A stretch of DNA of 64,000 bases. Source: Parus major. Lineage: Eukaryota; Chordata; Aves; Passeriformes; Paridae. The stretch is from contig NC_031769.1 of the NCBI RefSeq assembly GCF_001522545.3, positions 7,250,625-7,314,624 on the forward strand, in the 5' to 3' direction. Positions 13,435 through 27,050 of the stretch are shown here, one piece after another. The notes under the pieces were generated by a model, which was given only the letters and a program-made list of their open reading frames with translations, did no database searches and was not told the origin of the DNA. Within the stretch, counting starts at the first letter, position 1, and each line of letters begins with the position of its first letter. The translations under genes were made by a program, and so were the position numbers.

Positions 13435-16400
13435 CAACAGCCTTCCATTTTCCTGCCTGTGCTGGGCTCTGTGCGAGGCACGATGAGCAGCATGCTCAGA
13501 TCCTGGTACTGGGAAATCAAAACTGCTTTTCCCAGCAGTGTTCCCAGCTAGCAGCTCTCCATGGGGCCTCACACCTTGAAGACATGAGGGATGGGGGTGA
13601 TACACTGCAGGGTATTTTCAAATTGTGCCAAAGCAGCCCAGTGGTGACTGCAGTGTTGACACCAACCAGGACATGGAGCTGACTCTGGCTGGGTTCTGCT
13701 CTCTGTCAGGAGAACTGAAGAGCTAGGGCAGATCTTTAAAACTATCAATTGACACTCCAGCAGTGCCTAAAAGATAAAGCATCCAGGGATGCTATCACCC
13801 TCAACACTCAATTAGTTTACATTGCTATAAGGAACTACCATATGGTGCAGCTCCTGCACCAGCTGCTTTCCAGTCTTCAACGAGTACAGGTCTAAGGGGA
13901 AGCTTTGCCACAGAGCTAACAGTAATTAGAAAAGTGAGGTGAAATGGCAGCTTTTAAAGATGATCCTGAAGCTTTTGTGTGGGTTGAGCAGTAAAACATA
14001 CTTGTGCAGAGATGCACTGGCTGCTGTGTGCCGGGCTGGGGATGCCAGGTGCCAGCAAACACCACACACAGGGGCACAGCAGCCAGTGTGGGACAGCAGG
14101 GAACAAATCCAGAAGGATGGCTGAAACCTTCAGTCCTGTCCTGGGATGAGGATTGCGGAGACCAAGCAAGGCAGTAACATGTAGATGTTTTCCTTCAAAT
14201 CCATGGCAAAGAGCAGCAGGCACTGCTCTGACCTGCGCTGTCTGGCTCTCTGCAGCTCTTGCCCACATCCACCAGGATTTCTCAGAGTCTGGAGGTAGGG
14301 ATATGTATTGAGCCAGGTTTCATGGCCCACCAAGGCACTGCCAGACACTGCAGAGGGGTAAAACCAAAATAAACCCATGTTGAGATGTCTGCTCAGCTCT
14401 GCAGCCTCCAGCCAGAACAGCCCCAACCACTTGTGTGTTGCCTGGCCTCTTTGCCTGCTTTCCTCTCTTTCCTCTGAAAACAGGTTTCTTACTTTGAGAA
14501 CTATCTCCACAGCACAGCTGAGCCTTGAGACCTGGATTGGTTGCCATTCTTCCCAGTTCTTTTCTTCCAAAAGGATCGTGGTCATTTCTGTGTTTGCCTG
14601 TGTCATTCTGGTGCTAAATGAACCCTCTCTCAGCCACTTTGTGTTACTGTTTGCATACTAAAAATATTGGGATTAGAATACCACATTTATTTTATTTGGT
14701 TTTTATTTTATTTTTAATGACTGAAAAGCTGCTGTGCTGTATTCTCCAACCATAAGAAGTTTTAAGACCATAAAAGTCCTGGCATGTCACTCTGCACTGG
14801 AAAAAAATATTCCATTGCTTTGAGTAGCACCAAACAGCACAGGAACACAAAATGCTCCTAAAAGCTGAATATTGTGTTTTATTTTTAGTTATTTAAAATA
14901 CCTCTTCTTAAAAAGTTCCTTAACTTTGTATTTTGAAAGGATGTCTTTTGCTTTTAAAGTGTTTTTCAGATTTTAATGAGAGTGGTGTCATATTGTACCA
15001 AAAACAAACTATCAAGTGCTCTGTGTTTTTATTCATAGAACTTCCTGTGATGTACTGAGGTGTCCTAGGTGGTTCTGCAACTGTACTGGCCATATGAATA
15101 TAAGCTACACCAAGAAATTATTTACTCTTCATCTCACCTGGTACTGATTATACAGCAGAGAATGACCACTGTAAATACTCTGTTGGGTAGATTATTTGAA
15201 TGTCAAACTCTTAGCTGAGAAATATTTCCTATAGTTCAGACAAATTTTCCAGAAATTTAGATGTAAAATTCACAATTACAGTATGTACAATGCCCTGGTT
15301 TATATATTAGATCCACATCAGAATTGTACAGCTAAGCAGAAGCTGATACCTCTAACAAATGTACATATTCCTTAAAGTTCCCTGAGTTTTGCTCCAAGAT
15401 TTTTTGAGTGTTTTCACTGACTTAGATAGTGTTGTATTGTTGGCTATCATTGATTAAGCCTTAAATCTGTGATGCCTGGTCTGTGAACCAGAGAAAAAAA
15501 CCTTTCTTCTGAGACCTAGTATAGTTGTATATTACATTTGTATATGAGCAGTAACCACATTTCTCTAAAGTACAGGAAGAAATGTTTATATTGTAGTTTA
15601 GATGTCGACTTTTGATGCATACTGATTTTAAAAGTAGTAACAAATAGATTTTTCCATTTTCTTTTTCATTTTCTCAGTATCACAATCATTTAAAATGAAG
15701 ACTAATGAAGTTTACTCCTTAGTGTGATTTTACAAGCATGTTTTCTCATGGATCACCTTTCATTCTGCACCTGTAATTCCTTTCCAGGCTGAGTATTTTA
15801 CTGTTTTCTGTTGTTGTTATTCTTTTGAATATAGTCCTAATTTTTCTTTTTTGTATTTCACTCATTCTTTTTAAGCTGCTTTTAAAGAATTTGAGATTTT
15901 CTCAGTTCCAATGAGGCAACAAAAGCAGCATAGTCTAAAGAGAGCTCCTATCTTGAAAGCAAAGGGTTAATACTGAAGGGCACATGAATGCTTGTTGGCA
16001 AAAGGGAACAGTTCCAGAGTGGTCCTCAAAACTTCATTAGAGATCAGAGGAACATGCAATATTGCGTTAACTGGAAGAAAAACTCATATTACAGGGTTAA
16101 TGTCCTTAGAAACGTTGCAGAGTTTATTTGAAAAATAAACCCAACAAGCCTCTATTAAATTTATTGAGGAAATGGAAAGCAGAGACTCAGAAGACTGTAA
16201 TTGCCACCTACAAATATGATAATTAGAGTGAATAAGAGGTAATGAAGGAGGAAATCAGAGACAACTCACCTCCTGAGCAGGAAGGTGGAGGTTACATTGC
16301 CACCCTGTGGTAAAACCATGGAGAGCTGGAGCAGCTCCTCTCTCCATCAGGATTCCAGAGGAGAGCTGCACACAGCCGGAAATCTGCATGATGTGCTGGG

Positions 16401-19400
16401 AAAAAATATAGTATGCAAATGGAATCCTGAATGCAAAGAAGCAATGTGAGATGAAATCCTATTTTTTTTTTTTGATTAGCTTGTGTGGTTGGGCTTTTGG
16501 TGGTGTGTTTGTGGGGGTTTTGACTTGAATTTTAATTCAAAATGCTGTTACATAAAATATTCAGTGGAAAAGTGAACAGAGTGCAGAACAGAATGGGGGA
16601 AAAAAAGTTCTCTTTTTAAAATGATGTCATTTATAAGCTTTTTTGAGAACAAAAATCTATCTTTCTGTTATATCTCTTCTTGAAATCATCTCCAAAGTTT
16701 CTGCATGAATTTTGATTTTTTTCAGATTCTTCTGATAATCCTGGGATACTTCCCAGTTCTATAAGTTTAGAAATATGACCCTTAGTGTTTCACAAAGTAC
16801 TTTTTAGAGCAGACTGTATGGAAATGTGATTTTATTTTTTTATGGAAGCTCTGCCTACAGCAGGATTTGGGATTCACAAAAGTGTGTCATCTTGCTCTCC
16901 CCCCACCCCCCAACTTCAGCTCGTAATTCCTCATGATGTGACAACTGGTTGCTGTAGAAATTATTAGGATTCAAGAGCATGATTTCACAGTCTGAGACGG
17001 ATGAGCTTTTCACAATCCCCTTTTTGATCAGATTAGTGCTGACCCCTGAGCTGATCCTCAGCCAGGGGGAGCTGGGCCAGCCTCTCCTGCCAAGGCAGGG
17101 ATTGCTGGTGGCTTTCCCTTCCCACAGCTCTGTCCTGCCCCAAGGCTGCTCCTTGTCTTCCCTGCAGCCTTCCCCTGACCTGTGCACAACATCCCTTGCA
17201 CAGGCCTGCTTGGGCTCCTTGAATTCATGGTAATTACAGTGGCTGTCTCTGAGTTTAAGAGCAGCTCCCCCCTCAGCACCCCCACACTTGTAGCTAAAGT
17301 GCAAGAAAAAGATTAAATGACCATCCCAGATGACGCTCAGATGTATCTCTTGGTACAAGTCTAATTATGACCTCCACTGAGGCAATTATTCTGTCTTGAC
17401 CTTAATGCCTTTTGCAAGCATCAATTAATAAAACTTCACATAATGTCCTGGTAGAACAGGAATTATTACAATCTTTTTAGAAATAGGCACAAACTTTTAG
17501 AAACTGAAGCACAATTATTGACCTGGTTTTAGATGAGATGAGAGAAATTAGGACACAAAACTGAAGTGAGAGCTTCACCTTAGTCCCTAGAAACCAAATA
17601 AAGTGCAGAGCCTGGTGTGAAAAGCCAGATCTGGCTGTTTTCAGCACATCCCTCTGCTCACCTCCAGCACAAACCCAGCAGTGCCCTTCAGTTTTGGTCA
17701 CAGGATATGAGGGATGCACAGCTGGAGGGATGTGTCTGTGCAAGTCACTCTGCAGGAAGGCTGGGCTAGTCCCTAGTGATTTCCACAGGAGTAAGAACTT
17801 TTTCAACCCACAGGACACCCTGTAAGCAGGAGTCAAATGCCTGCTGTTAAAGCTGTCCCAGCTCTGTCAGACTGTTCTGCATCCTAAAGGGACTGATGGA
17901 CTCTTACCTGCCTTTCAAATCCCAGAAAAAAGGAACAAATCGTTTCAGCCCTTCCCTTTTTACACAAATGACTCATAAGCATTTGCCTCCTACATTAGTT
18001 TTGCTTTTGCTCAAAGTTGAGTCATTGTCTTGTATTTGATTTAACAATAGCAGGGGGAAAAAAAATAGCCATCAGTAGCTACTGCATAAGACTAGATCAA
18101 AAGCAATTCCTTACAGGAGGCTTTCATGATAGCTAGATTAAAGATTTGAGAAACTGGTAAGAAATAGAACTGAAGAAAAACAGCTCCTAAAACCAAAGCA
18201 TTATGTTTTCATGCCATTGTGCTTTTAAAATTGAAGGCAACAGTCTGAAAACAGGCATTGAAATAAAACTTACTTGAAGGGAATTATCTGGAGATCATTG
18301 TATTTATTGCATTTGTTTTGATTTTCCAGTCTTTGCCTCAGACTCTAGGCATGGACATTATTTAAAAGATTCAATACCTCACTTAAAAAATTAAACCTCA
18401 CTTGATTATTGAACTGACCCATCCTAACCCTTAAATTGTCATGTATTATTTTGGAGTATCACCAGCAGGCTAGAAGTGGTGAGAACAGGACAGAAGGCAA
18501 GAGCTGTGTCCCCAGCAGCTGATGGATTTCAGATGCAATAGCTGAGGCTGTGCTGCCCCTTGGAGGCACAGCACAAAGTTGCATAAATCCATGAGGAGGG
18601 AAAGGATTAGTTATGGTGCTTTGAAATGAACTTGCTTTTTAACTCTGCCTTCTCTGCTCCCTTCTCCCCCAACACCCTGTGAATTGCCCAAAGAGCTGTC
18701 TGAAGGTTCTCCTTGCCCAGATTATATTGTGTGTGATGGTATAATTAACTGGATTAATAATTTTCCAGCTAAATGTTGGTCTTTTAGAATCCTTGCATGC
18801 TACAACTGTGGATATCTCAGCAGCTGTTGAGGATGAGCAGTGGTGGGATGGGAGGGTCAGGAGGTGCAGGGAATTGATGTGATTATTGTCTGTTTCTGTG
18901 GGGCAGGGAGTAGATTTGGGGATTTCCTTGCCTGTGAGTTTCCCCATTTCAGCAGTCAGTGGAGCTGTGACTCTGGCTTGTGGGCACTGCTGACAAACAC
19001 CAGACCTGGAGCCATGGTGGGAGAAATTGTCACCCTGCTCATATGGCCCCTGTGCCAACACACTGAGACAAAGCAGCAGCTCACTTCTGCCCACTCAGGA
19101 ACTCGGGATCTTTTAAAAACTCTCTCTGGAGAATGACCCAGCCAAAGTATTATTTTGTTCTAGAAATAACAGCACAAGGCTGTTTATGGCACACCTCTTG
19201 TTTAAGAGTTTGCCTATGAATTTTGGGCATCTGATTTTGACCTTGCAAGTGAGAGTAATTTGAATGGGATGCTGACCTGGCAAGTAGTGAACCAGGAAAG
19301 CTGGGCGTGCATCAGGAATGTTTCAGTGCTTTTGTGAGATTTAAAACAATTCAAGACTGAATAATAAACCTCAAAAGGAGAAATGGTAACTTTAGAAATA

Positions 19401-22400
19401 GTAACTTTTAGTGGAGTTGTTCTGGCTGTGTTAGCAGGAAGCCTGCAGCTGTGGGTAAGAGGTGGAGGTAGCACAAGAGAAGTGCAGTCCTAACAACAAC
19501 TGAGCTGCCGTTTGGAAGGGTTATAGTGCAGTATCTCCCAGTTACTGAGGTCCAAGTTTATCCTTAATGACAGCTCTCACAGCTCAGCACTGCAGAATGC
19601 CACTGCAGCTGAAGGAAGCTCTAGGAAACATGGAGAAGCACCAGGTGTGTTTTCCTCTATCCCACTGAGACTTCAGAATCCAGCCCTGGCAGAGCTTCTT
19701 TCCCTGGGAGAAGAAAAAGGCAGCAACATGGTGGGTCTAGCCCAGGCTTGTCCCTGACTGAGCAAATTTGGTTTAAACCTGCCAACCTTCTGTTCCCTCA
19801 CAGACCTGGTGTTCATCTGCATGAATTACTTGCTTGGACTTCGTAGAAATTGCAAATGCAAGTCCACAGTAAAAACCAAATCACAAAGAATTTGGCTTTG
19901 ATTCCAGCAAAATAACTTTCCTGGGACATCCAGAGATGGTTCCTGCCCTGCCCCATGTTTAACCTGACCTTTTCCTGTAGGAAACCACACATTTGAAAGC
20001 ACAGCTGAGATAGGGTTTAGATGGGAAACAGCCCCTTGCCTTCTAAAGAGCAGCTAAATTGTGCCAAAAGATGGAGAGTGACTTCTCCACTCTGACTTCT
20101 TTTCAAGCTTTTAGTTTAACTTAGTGGAAGGACTGTGTACTTTGATGACCACCTGAAAAAAGAAAGAAAGCATAAAATCATGGCTTGGTTGCAGTTTTCC
20201 TGAGTAAATGTCTATTTTTAGTTTCAAGAAAAAAACAATGAACCACAAGTGCATTCACAGAAATTGAAGGAGTGGATTTGTCTTCTCCACACATCAGTCC
20301 TCAGTGGACAAACCTGACAATTACTTTTCTTTATACCTTTTATAAAGAAATTTTAATATAAGAACTGGATCCTTAGTAAGTATGTATTACTGTTTATACC
20401 AGTTATGAATTTGGACTTAAAACCATATTAAACCATCTGTCTGAGTACAAGAGGCACTTTAGAAAGGTAATTTACAGGCAATTAGTCAGCCAGGTGGTTG
20501 TATTTGTAGCAGTGTATCATGGTCCCATTTTCAGTCTGGGAACATAATTTGCAAAAGAGAAACCAGATATCCTGTTAGCATTCCTTAAAGGAAAGTTCTT
20601 CACACTAAAAAAAAAAATAAAAATAAGAATTATAAAAATCTGTGTAATCATGGTGTAACCATGCTTTGAGTATTTTCATAACCTGGTGGAATCCTGCTAA
20701 GCCTGATGAAGATGAAACCTTCCACCCAACATGCCAACAACATAATTGGGATTTATAGCTGCAGGCTGGAGCACACAGTCTTTAGGGACTGGAGGGAATG
20801 ACACAGAAATATCATTTGGAAGCAGCCTGAAGAGCAAGTCACAGGCTCCCTCCCTGCTGAGCCCTCCCTCGCAGGGGTGTTTGTGCTGAGCATCCCCCTC
20901 GGGCACTGCCCCTGGCATCAGCACCAAGGTGTTCAGCCAGCCCAGAGCTGCTGGGTTTTACAGGAGGAAAGTTACCAAGAAGAGATGAAAGGCAGCCAAG
21001 GAAGTCTTAGAAAGAAAGGACAATATATGTATTAAAATTGGCACCTCTGAGTGTAACCCACATCCAGATATTCCAGGAATAACCTGACTTTGAAAACTGG
21101 GTTTTAGTGATAAGTAATAAATGGCAAAGAGTACAAATCTTTCTGGTCCTACTCAGCAAGGACAGCAGCATTTTCATTGTAATTTCATAATATTTGCCAT
21201 CAGGACATTTTGAGGCATTTCAAAACCTACATTTCATAGTCTGGCAGTGGGAAAGTTCTCACCTGCTTGCTATGTGCTGTGGTCTGGCTGTGCCAAGTGC
21301 CCAACAAACACCCCACAAAACCAGAGCCAGTCCCCAGACCAGGGAATAGTGAAATATTGCTCAGCCATGGCCTCAACACAGCAGCACTGCTGATGTCATG
21401 GATGTCAAGGTAAAAATATACTGGTGGAAAAGGAGCTGCTATGATCAGTCTTTTTTAATTTTTTTACTTTATTTTTTATGTGGGAATTGTCCTCAATACT
21501 AAATAGGAAGTTTTTTAAAGCTAGAGCAGGCTATGATGACCTTGGAAATTAAGATTATGCTACGTTAGGTATTGTGATTGTTGGGTAGATAAAAATGGAG
21601 CCATCTCCATCCTGCCAATAAGTGCAACAGATAAAGAGGGGAAAGAAGGGTATTTCTTTCCAAAGCCACCCTTAATCAGCAAAAAACAGCAGACAAAATT
21701 ATCTTTGGTAGATGGGGATTTGTGCAGTGTGGGTTACATTTATTATCTGGCAGGTTATAAGCTGTATTTTAATTTCCGGTATTTTCCCGCTACATCTGAA
21801 GGAACAATAGGAGCTGGATCCACTGCATGTCATTTATAAGTCTGTGCATGTCATTTATATGGTAATGGGGGAGTTCACCCTCATCCCCAGTGATTCCTGC
21901 AAAATTCTGCAGGCTGGTTCTCAGCATATTTAGCTTTATCCAGCATAAATTAAAATGCACATTCATGATCTTTGAACAAAGCGGGCAGGGATAATTGGTA
22001 ATTTGAGCCTGTTCTGTACAATGCAATTCAAAGTAATACTTATAATTTGCAGTTAATTAATCAGGGCTTTTTTTCCCTTCAAATTCTTAATTGCCTTTCT
22101 ATGATATTGATTTTTAATAAGTTTTACTCCTACCAGTTTTAGTTCCAATTACACAGGCAATTTCTTGTCACTGTTACTGCATGGCCCTGTGTGTGTTTTT
22201 TATGTACATTTCTGTATATTTGGGGATATTTTTCAGAAATTTTTATATGCTGGTTTATGGATGGAATTTTTGTTGGCTGAAATTGAAAAGTTGAAAATAA
22301 TGGAATCAGTGTACAGCCAAGAGAAACAAGGTACAGGAGGGAATAGAAAACTCAAATCAATACAATGACATTTTTAAAGAATTTTAACTATCAGGAATTC

Positions 22401-22639
22401 CATTGCCACTATGAACAGTCAACCTCATTTGGTATTTAATTCTCTATCCAATTAAAACTCTCTGTAGAAGACTCTACTTGTGGGAGCTTTAAAGTAAAGC
22501 CAGTGATCATTAGAGATACAAACTTTGGGCTCTCTGAGGAAATTCAGTTGGTAATAAATTAAAAAATAGTAATATTGGTGATTATAGATGTACGTGGGGA
22601 TGATGCCTGTGATGGGAAATCTGCCATGGGCTCTGAGCA

Positions 22640-23003
22640 CCCTGTGCCTGGCCAAGCCCAGCCCTGGCCAGCCTGACCTTGAATGACCAGAGGTGAGGCA
22701 TCCACCACCTCTCTGGGCAACCTGTGCCAGAGCTTCACCACACTCATTGTAAAAAGCTTCTTTCATCTATCTAATCTACCCTTCTTCAATTTAAAATCAT
22801 CACCCCTTTTCCTATCACAACTGGTTTTCTAAAAAATTTGTCCCCATCTTTCTCACAGGCTTCCTCCAAGTAATGAAAGGCTGCAATAAATTCTGCCTGG
22901 AGCCTTCTCTTCTCCAGGCTGAGCAACTCCAGCTCTCAGCCTCCATAGCAGAGGTGCTCCAGCCCTCTGATCCTCCTCCTGGCCTCCTCTGGACCCACTG
23001 GAA
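22640..23003 (-). mobile_element. CR1 LINE 3' fragment, antisense
   Basis: On the plus strand this reads as the reverse complement of the CR1 3' region: 'ctctgggcaacctgtgccag' at about 22710-22730, 'cattgtaaaaagcttc' near 22745, 'gaaaggctgcaataa' near 22875 and 'ccttctcttctccaggctga' near 22903-22922, ending in 'cctcctctggacccactgg'. It is several hundred bases long, 5'-truncated as most CR1 copies are, and diverged. The few open frames through it are not functional. Confidence 0.85.
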
Positions 23004-26000
23004 ATTCCCCACCAGGCATTCTGCACACCAAACCCACTGGGGTTTATCTCCTGGCTCACTTACGGGGGTTTCTAGGCTGTCACTGACAGCCAGAGCTGCA
23101 CAGACCTGGTTGGTGCCCAAGGGGCAGTCTCCCATTATTTTGTCAGTGGATTTAGGATTACTGCACTGGAGTCTACAGATGAAAAATATTGATAAAAGAA
23201 AGTATTTCCTGGTAGGAGGGATAAAAGAGATTTTGATGCATGGACATTATCCTTCAGGGATGTTTGTCTTTTCTTTATGCTTACCTGGGTCCAGAGTGGA
23301 CCTTCAAGACAGGCTCCTAGGAAAGAACAGAATTCTGCTCAGCATGCAAGTGCCACAGCTCTGATAAACACAGTCAAACCCAATGATCCATCAGGGCACA
23401 ACCTGATTACATACCATTACCTTCACCAATAATAAACATTCCTGCTATTTGATAAGAACAGTTTTTTCTGAAATATTGCTGTAAGCTAATTTGAATTCTG
23501 TTTTTATCCAGCTCTCTTTTTTTTTTATTATTATTCCTTGGTGATTCTATTGATCTCAGTAGTTCCTCTGATTATTCAGTCCTGTAAAACCAAATTCATC
23601 CTCTGAGTCATTATCAAGCTAAATCTCTCAGTTAGCCAGGTCCTGAGTCACTGTTCAAGTTGAAACCTCTGGGAATATTGCCATAACAGGGCAATATATA
23701 CCCTGAGTGGTTTTTTAATGGCTGTTCAATGACTTCAGCTTTTTAAACCAGGTAAGGAATTAGGAGCTAGACTAAATTCAGTCCATGTGCTCCAGTTCCC
23801 ATTTCATAAAGCAGAGCTGTATTTTGCAATATTAACTGACATTTATTAGCACTGAGACTAGGTGACTAGCAGGTGCTGCTCAGGGTGAATAAATCATGCA
23901 AGCAATTCACATGAAAGACAGCTTGTGCAAGTGCTGATAAAAGTCCATGGGGTTGAAGAATCAGGTTCTTTAATAGCAATGTCAGGCTGTTCAGTCTTCT
24001 TATCTCTCATATTTTTTTATGAAACATTAAAAGAGATTGCTTTTGGGCACTTGTGTTCTTGAACTATTGCAATCGTCTAATGAATTTTTGATTCAGAGGG
24101 TTTTGTGATCACTAACTTTCTTGATACATCTGTAGCTGTTGAAATGGATCCCCTGTGTCAAGGCTGGCTGCCCATCTTCCTCCTATCATAAACCCCACAG
24201 ATTCGTTAGACAGAACCTGTAACTTTTAATTTAAAGGAAAGGTGGTGTTGAAGCTGCTCGAGCGTGTTTGAATAGAGAAATATTCAGCATATAATGAAAG
24301 CCCTGATTTGTCTCACTGCATTGCACAGATAAGCAAATTGCATTTCCAGCCATAGCAACCTGTTCAGCGGCTCCAGAGGGGTAAAGAAGAAAAGGATTTG
24401 TCTATAAGGAGCCCTGCTGCATTTGGGCCATGTGAATTCTGCCTGGTCTGGGTCCTTAGCAACTGAGAAGGTACAACAGGACCTTGCAGTGAGCGTTTAC
24501 CCACGTCAGTGAGCTGCAAATTGCTCAGAAGGCTTCTGCCAGGAAATGTTTCTACAGATTTAGTGCCTTTAGCTAACAGGCTTTCATGAGGAGACAAAAC
24601 AGGCTGTGGGTTTAAGTTTTTGCCAGGTGATGGAAAAACACACTCTTATTACACATTAGTGGCAGACAGCAGTTTGCCACTGCAGATGGGCTTCCTAGAT
24701 GCATTTGCTCTTTGGACTGAGTGCTAGAAACAGGAATAGCTGAGGATAGGATCACTAATATTTCTATTTTCATAATTCAATCCCCATTTTCATTATTACA
24801 TCTGGACATCCTGACAGATCACAGACCTGCTGGCATCTGCACGTCAGCCTTGTCATCATGGTCCAAAGGTTGTTTCTGACACCGGGACTGACTCACACAA
24901 CCAAAGGACATTTACTAATTGTTAGGAGCAGTTGTGTGCATTAATCATCAATGCTCTTGAAAATTAAGGGTTCCTAAGGATAGTGACAAAAATCCAGAAG
25001 CATAGCAAAAGAAAATTCTAAAAAGAGGAGAGGGAAGATATGGAAGTAACTCAACATTTTTCTGGTGTGTTTATTTGAAAGAGGACAGCTTTTATTACAA
25101 ATCAGACCCCAAAATAGTGATGTGCCAACAGGATAGTATGGCTTTGTGCATGACACCTGGCAACCCTGCCTGCCTGCTGTGATTGCTCTGGAGAGGTGCC
25201 AGACTTCCTGGGGAGCTGCTCATTGCTCCTGCTGGATGCCCAGGATCCATGTGAAACCTGGAGGACAGCTCATCCCCATGGGATTTGCAGAGCTCAGTGC
25301 ACTCAGTGTGTCACCATGTGAAGGTGGCCTGGAGGAGACACTCTGACTAAACAGCTGAGTTCTCTTCTTTGTGAGAATTCACCTGTATGTCTCAGGTGAC
25401 ATCTCATACTTGTGTGTATCTGTTTTGTTAGGTGGTTGTTTGGGGCTTTTTTCCAACAAATCCATTTGCATGATTGAGGGAGATTTTAAAACATTCATGA
25501 TTTCTTAGTTATTACAGTCTGAGTTTGGCCTCTTGTGTGTATTCTGTAGGGGCTGTAGAGGTTACCTGAAGATAGGATCAGGCTGGTGTTCAATAAATCC
25601 AGCTTTTGAAGCCCCCAACCACTCAAACAGTAAAGATCTTGTAGCTACTTGCCAATAGCCTTATAAACAACATTCCTAATGTCTTGACATATGGCACTCA
25701 CAGAATCCTTTAGTGTTGGCAACACAACAAATGAGAAGAATCAATGGGTCAGGAAAAAAACAAAACAAAACAAGCAAACCACATTAAATTAACAGTTTCT
25801 AAATAGGGTGAAATTTATAGCCTCATAAAATCTCTTTTTCAAGAGCTTGGTCCCAGGCTAACATGATCCCATCCTGCTTCTTGGGGATTGGTGTCCTAAT
25901 GATTGTCCTAGAGAAACATTGGTGGTTATTGCTGGTAGTTGGGAGTCAGGATGAGGGGGCCAGGTTGGAGTGCTCAGGATTTGCCCTGGCTGGCTGGCAG

Positions 26001-26810
26001 ATTTGCCTCTGATGTGCACACTCTGGATTTGCTGGACACTGCTCTTCATTCCCACGTGTTCCCTCAGGGATCCTGGCCAGGCAGCAGCGAGCATCCCACA
26101 GTGACTTGTGTGCTTCCAGAGCATTGCAGCTTGTGGTGTTGTCACCCAGAGCTGCATGTCACACAAGTGAAGGTGGCTCACAGCCCATTTGTGTCCACAT
26201 TTGGTGGGGTTTGCTGAGCCCGGGCTTGGCTCAGCTCTGCAGCAGCTCTGGGGCTTCTTTGAGATGTGGAGGCAAGACATGACCTTGCTGACCACACAGA
26301 ACACATGAAGAGTGAGCATTTCAGCAAGAGCCACCCTGCTGAAATGAGCTTCTCTCATCTGGGCCCTCGGAATCCGGCAACAGGGAGGTGAAAGCACTGG
26401 CCAGACCCTCTCCTGCTGTCTGCACATGATGTTCTGCAGCAGCAAGGGCTGCCAGAGGCGTGAGCAGAACACAACCTGTGTTCAAGCAATTAAACCAGAT
26501 GACAAAGAGGAACTGATGACACTTTCAGCCCTCACCTTCCCAGGGCTTGAGGAGATGCAGAACTCCTGGCTAGGCTCCTCTCCCTGAGATGAGGAGCTGC
26601 CACCTTCTCATGGCTGCCAAACACACGGGAGCTGCTCGCCCTCCACGATGAGATTTCAGATCAAGGGTTTGGTGTTTATAAAGTGCTCTTTAAAGCACAT
26701 CCTCAAGAATGCCATAAAAGCAAGTAATACTTTATTCTTCCTAAGCTTGTTGCCTGTCAGTAGCAGAGGAGAGCGTGTTCTGTTATTCCTAAAGGCTCAC
26801 AGGGGTGAGC

Positions 26811-26874
26811 ATTGCAGCTTGTTTTTCCTAAGGATCTCTGGGAGAATTGCAGCTCATTTTTCTTAAGGATCTCC
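26811..26874. repeat. Tandem duplication, 35-bp period
   Basis: A 29-bp unit starting attgcagct and ending aaggatctc occurs at 26811-26839 and 26846-26874 with a few differences. It lies about 50 bp from the SINE at 26921. It is a local duplication without apparent function. Confidence 0.75.
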
Positions 26875-26920
26875 TGGACAAGAGCACAAGCAGCTTGAGA
26901 AGGGTTGCTGTTTGCATACA

Positions 26921-27050
26921 GATTCACAGAATATTCTGAGCTGGAAAGGATCCACAAGGATCATTGAGTTCGAATCTTGAGTAAAATGCCTGCACAGGGA
27001 TCAAACCCACACCCTTGGCACTATCAGCACCATGCTCTGACCAGCTAAAC
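26921..27050 (-). mobile_element. tRNA-Ile-derived SINE with CR1-like tail (TguSINE1-like)
   Basis: Read on the minus strand from 27050, the element begins with a tRNA-Ile-like head. An A-box-like TTAGCTGGTCAGAGC is at 27034-27048, missing about five bases relative to the tRNA. An anticodon-arm-like GGTGCTGATAGTGCCAAGG follows, then a B-box-like GGTTTGATCC at 26998-27007. It ends in a short segment that on the plus strand reads 'gattcacagaatattctga', the antisense CR1 tip. A tRNA-Ile head joined to a CR1 tail matches the SINE I know from zebra finch (TguSINE1), which CR1 machinery is thought to mobilise. The damaged A box means it is not a working tRNA gene. Confidence 0.75.

Noticed and set aside
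25858..26472. 204-codon open frame on the minus strand
   Set aside because: It lies in a GC-richer intronic stretch, has no recognisable domain, signal or low-complexity pattern of a real protein, and overlaps other open frames on the opposite strand. It is best explained as chance.
26987..27050. Functional tRNA-Ile gene
   Set aside because: The A-box region lacks about five bases and the cloverleaf pairs are degraded; the adjacent CR1 tail identifies it as a SINE.
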